From Actinomycetota bacterium (GTDB taxonomy: Bacteria > Actinomycetota > Actinomycetes > Actinomycetales > Microbacteriaceae): DNA of 6,516 bases. The position numbers and the translations under genes were made by a program. Location: positions 1 through 6,516 of the forward strand of contig WLFS01000028.1 in the NCBI GenBank assembly GCA_009703635.1. Reading direction: 5' to 3'. This document shows, piece by piece, positions 1-5,304 of this stretch. The notes beneath the pieces are model-generated. The model saw nothing but the letters and a program-made list of their open reading frames with translations. It was not told where the DNA came from and ran no database searches. Each line of letters opens with the position of its first letter. Within the stretch, counting starts at the first letter, position 1.

Positions 1-1101
1 CTTCAGCGCACCGGTGCTTACAAAGTTCGCGGTGCATTTAACCGTATGAGCAAGCTGAGTAAAGAAGAAAAGAAAAAAGGTGTGATTGCGGCATCTGCTG
101 GAAATCACGCTCAGGGTGTAGCGCTAGCTGCCAAGAAGCTGGGCATCAAGGCAACTGTGTACATGCCATTTGGCGCATCGCTGCCAAAAGTGGCGGCAAC
201 CAGAAACTATGGTGCGAAAGTTGTTCTAGTTGGAGCAACCTTTGCCGAGGCCCTAAAGGCAGCTCAAGAGCAGGCCAAGGAAACTGGCGAAATATTCATT
301 CCACCTTTTGATCACATCGATGTGGTCTTGGGTCAAGGAACCGTAGGACTTGAGATCATGGACCAACACCCTGATGTGTCAACAATTGTTGTGGCAATTG
401 GCGGCGGCGGTTTAGCTGCTGGAGTTGCAGTGGCGGCAAAGCTGACCGCTCAGGCCAGGGGTAAAAAGATTCGCATCATCGGCGTGCAAGCGGAAAACGT
501 CGCTCCGTATCCAGTTTCCATCAAGGCTGGAAAAATCACCGAAGTGGTTGCAACCCCAACTATCGCTGACGGTATCGCTGTTGCAAAGCCTGGTAGAGTG
601 CCTTTCGAGCTGATCAAGCAACACATCGACAAGGTAGTCACCGTTTCAGAAAATGACATTGCTCAGGCCATCTTGGTTTTACTTGAGCGTTCCAAGCAGC
701 TAGTCGAACCAGCCGGTGCTGTAGCAGTTGCAGCACTGATGAACGGCAAAGCCAAAGCCAAGGGCAAGACCATTGCTATTTTGTCGGGTGGCAACATGGA
801 CCCGCTGCTCCTTCAGAGAGTTATTCGTCACGGTCTATCGGCTTCGGATCGCTACACCAATTTCTCTGTGATGCTTCCTGACCGCCCAGGTCAACTTGCA
901 CTTACCGCTGAAGTAATTGCGGGAGCGCATGCAAACGTTGTTGAGGTGCTGCACACAAGACACGGAAATGGCTTGCAGATTAGTGAAGTTGAGTTGAACC
1001 TGTCGGTCGAAACCAGCGGTCACGAGCACCGAATGGAAGTTGTGAAGGCCCTAGAAAAAGCCGGGCTTCGCCCAAGACTCGAGAAGCCGAGAGAAGACTA
1101 A
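1..1101 (+). CDS. ilvA: Threonine ammonia-lyase (threonine dehydratase) with C-terminal ACT domain, 5' partial
   Basis: PLP enzyme that deaminates threonine to 2-oxobutanoate, the first step towards isoleucine; cytosolic. The frame is open from base 1, so the N-terminus lies upstream; 366 residues are visible of a family usually near 400 (single-ACT type). Visible residues 1-12 (LQRTGAYKVRGA) carry the PLP-binding lysine, K8. SAGNHAQGVA at 32-41 is the substrate loop, GGGGL at 134-138 the phosphate-binding glycine loop, and LSGGNMD lies near 262-268. From about residue 286 to 360 there is one ACT-type fold (MLPDRPGQLALTAEVI), unlike the two ACT-like modules of E. coli IlvA, so isoleucine feedback cannot be assumed. 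The first in-frame ATG (46) is not the start, because conserved active-site sequence precedes it. The TAA stop (1099-1101) overlaps the greA stop on the other strand. A catabolic TdcB-like role is the alternative. Confidence 0.95.
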   Translation, partial: LQRTGAYKVRGAFNRMSKLSKEEKKKGVIAASAGNHAQGVALAAKKLGIKATVYMPFGASLPKVAATRNYGAKVVLVGATFAEALKAAQEQAKETGEIFIPPFDHIDVVLGQGTVGLEIMDQHPDVSTIVVAIGGGGLAAGVAVAAKLTAQARGKKIRIIGVQAENVAPYPVSIKAGKITEVVATPTIADGIAVAKPGRVPFELIKQHIDKVVTVSENDIAQAILVLLERSKQLVEPAGAVAVAALMNGKAKAKGKTIAILSGGNMDPLLLQRVIRHGLSASDRYTNFSVMLPDRPGQLALTAEVIAGAHANVVEVLHTRHGNGLQISEVELNLSVETSGHEHRMEVVKALEKAGLRPRLEKPRED

Positions 1102-1577
1102 GCGTTCGCTACGCTAAGAATCTTTACTGAAATAGCTTTGCCATTAGGCAAAAACACCTGAAGTTCTTCGCCAACTTTCTTGCCAAGAATTGCACTGCCA
1201 ATTGGTGAGTCCGGGCTATAAACCTCAACGCTGTCGTCGTTGATTTCTGCGCTTCCCAACAAAAACTTCTTTTCGCTTCCGTTTAGATTTACCGTCACCA
1301 CCAGGCCCTGCTCAACTACATCGTGAGCTTTGGGAGCTTCCCCTACTTGAGCGGTTGCGAGAATCTCTTCAATGCGATTGATTCGGGCTTCGATTTTGCC
1401 TTGCTCTTCTTTGGCGGCATGGTAGCCACCGTTTTCCTTCAGGTCACCTTCTTCACGAGCTTCCTGAATCCGCTTGGCGATATCTCCTCGTGCAACTGTG
1501 ATTAGGTGCTCGCGCTCGTCAGCAAGGCGGTCAAAGGCCTCCTGGGTAAGCCAGGTCGCTTCGTTAGGTTCAGACAT
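1098..1577 (-). CDS. greA: Transcription elongation factor GreA
   Basis: Binds the secondary channel of RNA polymerase and stimulates cleavage of the transcript 3' end in backtracked complexes. At 159 aa it has the usual family length. Residues 8-80 form the N-terminal antiparallel coiled coil. Its tip, EEGDLKENGGYHAAKEEQ (42-59), keeps the two acidic residues that work at the polymerase active site (D45 and E48, equivalent to E. coli D41 and E44). Residues 90-159 form the FKBP-like C-terminal domain, ending with SPIGSAILGKKVGEELQV. The ATG is at 1575-1577. It follows the DUF4307 stop by 18 bp on the same strand, so co-transcription is likely. The Shine-Dalgarno is weak (AGAG). A TAAGCT hexamer (minus strand, 1587-1592) ends 9 nt before the ATG and could be an internal promoter. 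The TAG stop (1098-1100) overlaps the ilvA TAA. Confidence 0.97.
   Translation of the reverse strand: MSEPNEATWLTQEAFDRLADEREHLITVARGDIAKRIQEAREEGDLKENGGYHAAKEEQGKIEARINRIEEILATAQVGEAPKAHDVVEQGLVVTVNLNGSEKKFLLGSAEINDDSVEVYSPDSPIGSAILGKKVGEELQVFLPNGKAISVKILSVANA
1101..1115. terminator. Possible weak bidirectional hairpin at the ilvA/greA junction
   Basis: A perfect 5-bp inverted repeat, AGCGT / ACGCT, has a 5-nt loop (TCGCT) and starts on the last base of the ilvA stop. On the greA strand it covers the last codons and is followed by a pyrimidine-rich run (TTAGTCTTCTCTC). On the ilvA strand no T-run follows. The stem is short, so it may be coincidence; it is listed because no other terminator is visible for either gene. 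Confidence 0.22.
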
Positions 1578-1595
1578 AATCTCTAAAGCTTACTT

Positions 1596-1982
1596 TCAAC
1601 GGCAGCTATCAACCAAGCCCGTTGTACCAAGTTCTGTGGTGTTCACCACGGTTGAAACCACAACTGAGCGGTTTGCTGAGGGTTCTACAGCAATGGTTTT
1701 GAACCCAACCACGGCATAGCTTTGGCTAAGCACTTGTACATCGCACATCACTTTTTGGCCAGGTTGCCTAGTGACCTCAAAAACGACTTCGGTTGAGAAT
1801 TCATCATTTACGGTGAAGCCAACATCCCGAGTGCTGATTTTTTGAGCATCGTCAATAGTGAAAATTAGAGCCCAAACTAGAAAGGCAACCAGAGCGATAG
1901 ACCCGATGACTATTGCGAATACTCGGTCTTTTTTGCGGGTTGATCCAACCCCGTATCGCTTCTCAAGAAGATTTTCACTCAC
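1596..1982 (-). CDS. DUF4307 family single-pass membrane protein
   Basis: Conserved actinobacterial protein of unknown function, 128 aa; its fixed position next to greA (Rv1081c in M. tuberculosis, from memory) is the main context. Residues 1-20 are hydrophilic and basic and include LLEKRYG and RKKDR. About residues 21-43 form one transmembrane helix. The remaining ~85 residues are probably extracytoplasmic, a beta-rich domain with FEVTRQPG (68-75) and the terminal motif TTGLVDSCR (120-128). Two cysteines, C80 and C127, could pair as a disulfide outside the membrane (inference). The start is GTG at 1980-1982: an in-frame TAA lies two codons upstream, so no longer start is possible. No Shine-Dalgarno is visible, but a -10-like hexamer sits 6 nt away, suggesting a leaderless mRNA. 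The family assignment rests on recalled motifs; the function is not known. Confidence 0.85.
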   Translation of the reverse strand: MSENLLEKRYGVGSTRKKDRVFAIVIGSIALVAFLVWALIFTIDDAQKISTRDVGFTVNDEFSTEVVFEVTRQPGQKVMCDVQVLSQSYAVVGFKTIAVEPSANRSVVVSTVVNTTELGTTGLVDSCR

Positions 1983-1988
1983 GGCTTA

Positions 1989-1994
1989 AGGTTA
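1989..1994 (-). promoter_or_regulatory. -10 element of a leaderless promoter for DUF4307-greA
   Basis: Minus-strand TAACCT fits TANNNT and is followed by 6 nt (TAAGCC) and then the GTG start, placing the predicted +1 on the start codon. No Shine-Dalgarno and no TTGACA-like -35 are seen. The same core, TAACCTTAAG-NN-GTG, precedes the prenyltransferase gene at 3060-3074. Confidence 0.6.
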
Positions 1995-2010
1995 ACCGAG
2001 ATTCGTAGTT

Positions 2011-2016
2011 CATACT
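2011..2016 (+). promoter_or_regulatory. -10-like element of a leaderless promoter for the small membrane protein gene
   Basis: CATACT matches TATAAT at four of six positions but lacks the first T, so it is the weakest of the five sites. It ends 6 nt before the ATG at 2023, again placing +1 at the start codon. It lies 16 bp from the opposed -10 of DUF4307. Confidence 0.45.
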
Positions 2017-2022
2017 TGAGTT

Positions 2023-2310
2023 ATGAAACTTTTTGCAATCCTCTTGGAAACTCCTGCCCCCGGCGAAGTAATCATCGATGACACCTGGTACAGCCCAGGT
2101 GTGGTTGGCTTTCTATCCACCTTCGGTTTGGCAGCAGCATCGCTGCTGATTATTTGGGACCTGGTTCGAAGGATCCGACGCGTTCGCTACCGTGCTGAAA
2201 TTGCTGAACTACTAGATCAGGAGCAGCTCTCCAGTTCAGAATCGAATACTAGTTATGGCTTAACAGGTAAGCCTGATCGACCAGCTCCTCCAGAAAAACC
2301 AGAGCGCTAG
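2023..2310 (+). CDS. Small conserved actinobacterial single-pass membrane protein
   Basis: A 95-aa protein of unknown function. A short amphipathic N-terminus with acidic residues (DDTWYSPG, 19-26) leads into one transmembrane helix, about residues 27-47. The basic stretch RRIRRVRYR (49-57) follows, and by the positive-inside rule it predicts N-terminus out and C-terminus in. The tail (66-95) is polar, rich in Ser, Pro, Glu and Lys, and probably disordered. By position it may be the counterpart of the small hypothetical gene next to mca in mycobacteria (Rv1083, from memory), although no mca is present here. The ATG at 2023 is preceded by a -10-like hexamer at leaderless spacing and has no Shine-Dalgarno. 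The stop is 3 bp from that of the convergent haemolysin III gene. I judge it real from its filled gap, codon use and membrane-protein logic. Confidence 0.8.
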   Translation: MKLFAILLETPAPGEVIIDDTWYSPGVVGFLSTFGLAAASLLIIWDLVRRIRRVRYRAEIAELLDQEQLSSSESNTSYGLTGKPDRPAPPEKPER

Positions 2311-2318
2311 TTTCTAGC
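2306..2318. terminator. Inverted repeat holding both convergent stop codons
   Basis: GCTAG-TTT-CTAGC is a perfect 5-bp inverted repeat with a 3-nt loop. The left arm contains the TAG stop of the small membrane protein gene and the right arm the reverse-strand TAG stop of the haemolysin III gene. No T-run follows directly on either strand (a T5 run comes 9 nt later on the minus strand), so termination activity is doubtful. The symmetry may be a by-product of two facing TAG stops. Confidence 0.2.
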
Positions 2319-3030
2319 CGAAGGAGCCGACAACTGGGGACAGGGAGATAAGTAGCACTGCGCTCCAGTGGCACATAAATGCCAGAGCGGTAAAGGTGTG
2401 AAAAATCTCATGGAAGCCAAAGTGTCCGGGGAATGGATTAGGCCTTTTCATCGCGTAGAAAACCGCACCGAGTGTGTAGAGCAATCCACCGATCAAGATA
2501 AGTAGCATCATTGCAAGATTTGCTGCTAGCAGTTCCGGTAGATAGACAACTGCTGCCCAGCCCATCGCGATGTAAATCACGACGTATAGCCACCTCGGTG
2601 CACCAATCCAGAAGACCCTAAAGCCAATTCCAAGTAGAGCAACTATCCAAATTGCAACAATTAGCAGCAGACCCTTTTCTTGCGGTAGGGCCAGCAAGGT
2701 CACCGGGGTATAGCTACCAGCGATTAGCAAAAAGATGTTGGCGTGATCGAAGCGCTTGAGCGCAAGCTTGGCCTTAGGACCCCAATTAAAGCGATGGTAA
2801 ATAGCGCTGGTTCCAAACAGCAGTACCGAACCAGCGAAGAAAACAGCCGCAGCAACTTTGGCAACCAATCCATCTGCCACCACCAAAAGAACAATGCCTC
2901 CGGCGATGACCAGTGGAAGGATTCCAGTGTGAATCCAACCTCTCCAGGTGGGCTTGGTTTCAGCCACCGTTTCGGATATCTCAGACAGGGGCAGATGTAT
3001 TGGAGTCTCGTTGGATGGGCCCTTGGTCAT
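2314..3030 (-). CDS. trhA: PAQR family membrane protein (haemolysin III / TrhA type)
   Basis: Seven-helix integral membrane protein of the haemolysin III branch of the PAQR superfamily, linked in bacteria to membrane homeostasis; haemolytic activity should not be assumed. It has 238 aa: a ~30-residue hydrophilic N-terminus, then about seven hydrophobic segments between residues 33 and 234. The metal-site and signature residues are present: S75 and H79 in SAIYHR, D95 in FDHANIFLLIAGSYTP, and H207/H211 in the HxxxH of FGFHEIFH. These match the family's zinc ligands and predicted hydrolase-like core. The ATG is at 3028-3030. Upstream, TAGGGT ends 6 nt before the ATG, so either a leaderless start or an AGGG-type ribosome site could apply. 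It diverges from the prenyltransferase gene, as in M. tuberculosis (Rv1085c/Rv1086, from memory). Confidence 0.93.
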   Translation of the reverse strand: MTKGPSNETPIHLPLSEISETVAETKPTWRGWIHTGILPLVIAGGIVLLVVADGLVAKVAAAVFFAGSVLLFGTSAIYHRFNWGPKAKLALKRFDHANIFLLIAGSYTPVTLLALPQEKGLLLIVAIWIVALLGIGFRVFWIGAPRWLYVVIYIAMGWAAVVYLPELLAANLAMMLLILIGGLLYTLGAVFYAMKRPNPFPGHFGFHEIFHTFTALAFMCHWSAVLLISLSPVVGSFG

Positions 3031-3036
3031 GATTCA

Positions 3037-3042
3037 ACCCTA
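3037..3042 (-). promoter_or_regulatory. -10 element of a leaderless promoter for the haemolysin III gene
   Basis: Minus-strand TAGGGT fits TANNNT and ends 6 nt before the ATG. The AGGG inside it could instead act as a weak Shine-Dalgarno on a longer transcript, so this site is less clear than its neighbour. It lies exactly 17 bp from the opposed -10 of the prenyltransferase gene. Confidence 0.5.
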
Positions 3043-3059
3043 GTTTGCTTTTCCAGCGG

Positions 3060-3065
3060 TAACCT
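3060..3065 (+). promoter_or_regulatory. -10 element of a leaderless promoter for the cis-prenyltransferase gene
   Basis: TAACCT is followed by TAAGAA and then GTG. This is nearly the same string as at the DUF4307 start on the other strand. An in-frame TAA (3066-3068) just before the GTG rules out a longer reading frame, and no Shine-Dalgarno is present. Confidence 0.6.
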
Positions 3066-3071
3066 TAAGAA

Positions 3072-3833
3072 GTGCGAAATCTGGTTTATCGACTCTATGA
3101 AGGGCGACTTGAGCGTCAGCTAGATAAGTCCAACATCCCTCAGCACATCGCAGTAATGCTTGATGGCAATAGACGCTGGGCGGACAAGAAGAATGGCTCA
3201 AAGGCCAAAGCAGGTCACGTAGCCGGAGCGCAAAAGATTTTTGACTTTCTCTCGTGGTGTGATGGCCTACAGGTGCCAGTTGTCACTTTGTACCTGCTGT
3301 CGACCGAGAATTTGAAAAGACGCGATTCCGAAGAGCTAAAGGATCTACTGGTTATTCTCACCGGTCTTGCCCAAGAAATGGTGCGCCGCGGAAACTGGAA
3401 GCTGCGCTTAGTTGGAGATCGACGCTCTTTGCCACCTAACTTCCTGGAGGTGCTTGAGCAAAGCGAATTGGCTAGCCGTGACACTCAAGGGGCCCAGGTA
3501 AACCTCGCCATTGGGTATGGCGGTCGTCAAGAAATAACCGACGCTATGCGCTCAATCGTTAGGGACTCAATCAGCCATGGGTCTGACCTTGAAAAACTTG
3601 CTGACTCACTCACTCCTGAACTTATTGCCAAGCACCTCTACACCTCAGATCAACCTGACCCAGATCTGATTATCAGAACTTCCGGTGAACAAAGGCTCAG
3701 TGGTTTTTTGCTTTGGCAATCCAGCAACTCCGAGCTTTACTTCGAGGAAGCTCTCTGGCCGGATTTTCGCCGGGTGGACTTCCTTCGGGCGATCCGAGCT
3801 TTTGCCCGCAGGCACCGTCGTTTCGGCGCTTAG
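3072..3833 (+). CDS. uppS: cis-Prenyltransferase, probably short-chain (Z-farnesyl diphosphate synthase type)
   Basis: Cytosolic cis-prenyl chain elongation with isopentenyl diphosphate; 253 aa, usual length. Conserved elements: HIAVMLDGNRRWA (25-37) with catalytic D31; STEN (77-80); GYGGRQEI (148-155); RTSGEQRLSGFLLWQS (202-217) with diphosphate-binding R202 and R208; and E221. The N-terminal YRLYEGRLERQL and the C-terminal RRVDFLRAIRAFARRHRRFG closely match recalled M. tuberculosis Rv1086, which makes ω,E,Z-farnesyl diphosphate. In TLYLLSTEN, L75 stands where Rv1086 has its chain-length-limiting L84 and long-chain UppS has alanine. The product is therefore more likely C15 than C55, and a separate long-chain UppS should exist elsewhere in the genome. 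GTG 3072 is the first possible start because TAA lies two codons upstream. Standard pipelines would call it uppS or isoprenyl transferase. Confidence 0.92.
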   Translation: MRNLVYRLYEGRLERQLDKSNIPQHIAVMLDGNRRWADKKNGSKAKAGHVAGAQKIFDFLSWCDGLQVPVVTLYLLSTENLKRRDSEELKDLLVILTGLAQEMVRRGNWKLRLVGDRRSLPPNFLEVLEQSELASRDTQGAQVNLAIGYGGRQEITDAMRSIVRDSISHGSDLEKLADSLTPELIAKHLYTSDQPDPDLIIRTSGEQRLSGFLLWQSSNSELYFEEALWPDFRRVDFLRAIRAFARRHRRFGA

Positions 3834-3910
3834 GCGACCCTTGATTCGGGCGTGTTGTTAGCGCTCCAACTCCTTCTCAGGATTTACCTTAAAGCTAAGC
3901 CTGAAACTAT

Positions 3911-3916
3911 GGAGGA
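3911..3916 (+). promoter_or_regulatory. Strong Shine-Dalgarno that sets the phoH TTG start
   Basis: GGAGGA lies 4 nt before TTG 3921. It decides the start: the nearby ATG at 3909 reads only Met-Glu-Glu before TAA. It is the only strong ribosome site seen at a gene start here. A possible -10, TACCTT at 3885-3890, would give a 5' leader of about 24 nt; that promoter is weakly supported. Confidence 0.7.
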
Positions 3917-3920
3917 ATAA

Positions 3921-5252
3921 TTGCCTAAAGCCGAAGCTGCTTCAACCGCCAAGAACCAAACCAAGAACGACCAGGCGGTGAGAACCTTCGTGCTGGACAC
4001 CTCAGTTTTGCTTTCCGATCCAAAGGCCATGTTTCGCTTCGAGGAACACGAAGTTGTCATACCAATCGTGGTAATCAATGAGCTTGAGAAAAAGCGCCAC
4101 GATCCTGAAATTGGCTACTTTGCAAGAGTGGCTCTCAGGCACCTAGATGACCTTCGTCAAAAGCATCAGCGACTTGATTTTCCAATAGAGGTTGGCGACA
4201 AAGGAACCCTACGGGTTGAGCTAAACCACAGCGACCAGTCGATACTGCCAACCGGATTCCAGCTTGGCGATAATGACTCGCGCATTCTTTCGGTAGCCAT
4301 GAACCTATCCAACGAGGGCTTCAACGTCACCGTTGTTTCAAAAGATCTTCCAATGCGAGTCAAGGCTGCAAGTCTTGGAATGTTGGCGGAGGAGTACCTA
4401 AACGAACTTGCTACCGACTCCGGCTGGAGCGGAATTAGTGAGCTAGCACTAAGCGCTGATCAGATGGCAGAGCTTTACGACAACGAAGAAATCGCGCACC
4501 CAGAGGCTGCGAACCTTCCAGTCAACAGTGGTTTAGTTATCTCCTCAGAAAGAGGACACGCACTCGGTCGCGTCACTTCAAGCAAGAATGTCAAGCTTGT
4601 GCGAGGAGATCGCGGAGTGTTTGGAGTTCAAGGAAGATCTGCCGAGCAACGTCTTGCCATTGACTACCTGTTGGATCAGGAAATTGGAATTGTTTCGATG
4701 GGTGGACGAGCCGGTACCGGAAAATCGGCCTTGGCGCTGTGTGCGGCATTAGAAGCAGTAGTTGAAAGGCGCCAGCACAAAAAGATAATGGTCTTTAGAC
4801 CCCTCTATGCGGTTGGCGGACAGGAGCTTGGCTACCTTCCAGGCACCGAGGCCGAAAAGATGAATCCTTGGGGCCAGGCGATTTTTGACACCCTAAGCGC
4901 GTTGGTTTCCAAAGAAGTAATCGAGCACATCCAGGATCGGGGCCTGCTCGAGGTGCTACCGCTAACCCACATTCGAGGACGGTCTCTACACGACAGTTTC
5001 GTGATTGTTGACGAAGCTCAGTCGCTGGAAAGAAACGTCCTACTCACTGTTTTGTCCCGCATTGGTCAAAATTCCAGAGTGATCTTGACTCACGATGTTG
5101 CCCAGCGCGACAACCTTCGAGTCGGAAGACACGATGGAATCGCGTCAGTGATTGAGACCCTCAAGGGCCAGTCACTGTTTGCTCACATCACCTTGACTCG
5201 CTCCGAGCGAAGTGCAATCGCGGCTTTGGTAACGGAGCTTTTGGACCGGTAA
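3921..5252 (+). CDS. phoH2: PIN domain – PhoH ATPase fusion (PhoH2-type RNA helicase/RNase)
   Basis: Two-domain protein of 443 aa, normal for PhoH2; the mycobacterial homologue is reported to unwind and cleave RNA with ATP. Residues 1-20 are a polar, Ala/Lys-rich tail. The PIN nuclease domain (about 21-155) has [12 protein letters not shown] with D26, E54 in [30 protein letters not shown]117/D119 in [11 protein letters not shown], and D142 in VVSKDLPMR: the acidic metal site looks complete. A linker (155-235) is followed by the PhoH P-loop domain with Walker [10 protein letters not shown] (262-270; K268, S269), [16 protein letters not shown] (293-308), Walker B VIVDEAQ (361-367; D364, E365) and [13 protein letters not shown] (386-398). 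The start is TTG with a strong Shine-Dalgarno. It lies 87 bp after the prenyltransferase gene. No convincing PhoAT-like antitoxin gene precedes it, only a doubtful 22-codon frame. Confidence 0.95.
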   Translation: MPKAEAASTAKNQTKNDQAVRTFVLDTSVLLSDPKAMFRFEEHEVVIPIVVINELEKKRHDPEIGYFARVALRHLDDLRQKHQRLDFPIEVGDKGTLRVELNHSDQSILPTGFQLGDNDSRILSVAMNLSNEGFNVTVVSKDLPMRVKAASLGMLAEEYLNELATDSGWSGISELALSADQMAELYDNEEIAHPEAANLPVNSGLVISSERGHALGRVTSSKNVKLVRGDRGVFGVQGRSAEQRLAIDYLLDQEIGIVSMGGRAGTGKSALALCAALEAVVERRQHKKIMVFRPLYAVGGQELGYLPGTEAEKMNPWGQAIFDTLSALVSKEVIEHIQDRGLLEVLPLTHIRGRSLHDSFVIVDEAQSLERNVLLTVLSRIGQNSRVILTHDVAQRDNLRVGRHDGIASVIETLKGQSLFAHITLTRSERSAIAALVTELLDR

Positions 5253-5255
5253 GTG

Positions 5256-5277
5256 CTTGGGGATAACTTTCCCTAAG
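5256..5277 (+). terminator. Stem-loop after phoH, possible terminator
   Basis: CTTGGGGA (5256-5263) and TCCCTAAG (5270-5277) pair over 8 bp with one G·T wobble and a 6-nt loop (TAACTT), starting 4 nt after the phoH stop. No T-run follows, but U-poor hairpins are common in Actinobacteria. The hairpin lies just upstream of the next gene's predicted promoter, which fits a transcript boundary. Confidence 0.45.
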
Positions 5278-5292
5278 TAAGAACAACATCAA

Positions 5293-5298
5293 TACCCT
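5293..5298 (+). promoter_or_regulatory. -10 element of a leaderless promoter for the prepilin peptidase gene
   Basis: TACCCT fits TANNNT and ends 6 nt (GAGCGG) before GTG 5305, the same geometry as the other predicted leaderless starts. No Shine-Dalgarno is seen at usual spacing. It sits 15 bp after the hairpin that follows phoH. Confidence 0.5.
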
Positions 5299-5304
5299 GA
5301 GCGG

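Noticed and set aside
46..48. ATG 46 as the ilvA start
   Set aside because: The codons before it encode the conserved PLP-lysine segment GAYKVRGAF, so the gene must begin outside the window.
412..1029. Minus-strand open frames of 64-70 codons inside ilvA
   Set aside because: They lie wholly inside a clearly conserved gene on the other strand, overlap each other in different frames, and show no recognisable motif.
1323..1719. Plus-strand open frames across greA and DUF4307
   Set aside because: They are antisense shadows of two supported genes, and their translations show no domain or plausible start signal.
1990..1997. 8-bp palindrome GGTTAACC as a regulator operator
   Set aside because: It is short and explained by the -10 hexamer TAACCT and its flank. 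The second divergent gap has only an imperfect version.
2743..3123. 126-codon plus-strand frame across the haemolysin III start and the prenyltransferase start
   Set aside because: It overlaps the conserved N-terminal parts of two real genes and the divergent promoters. Its translation is low in family-like features.
3834..3920. Terminator between the prenyltransferase gene and phoH
   Set aside because: Only a 3-bp CCC/GGG pairing broken by an A·C mismatch is present, with no T-run, so read-through into phoH is possible.
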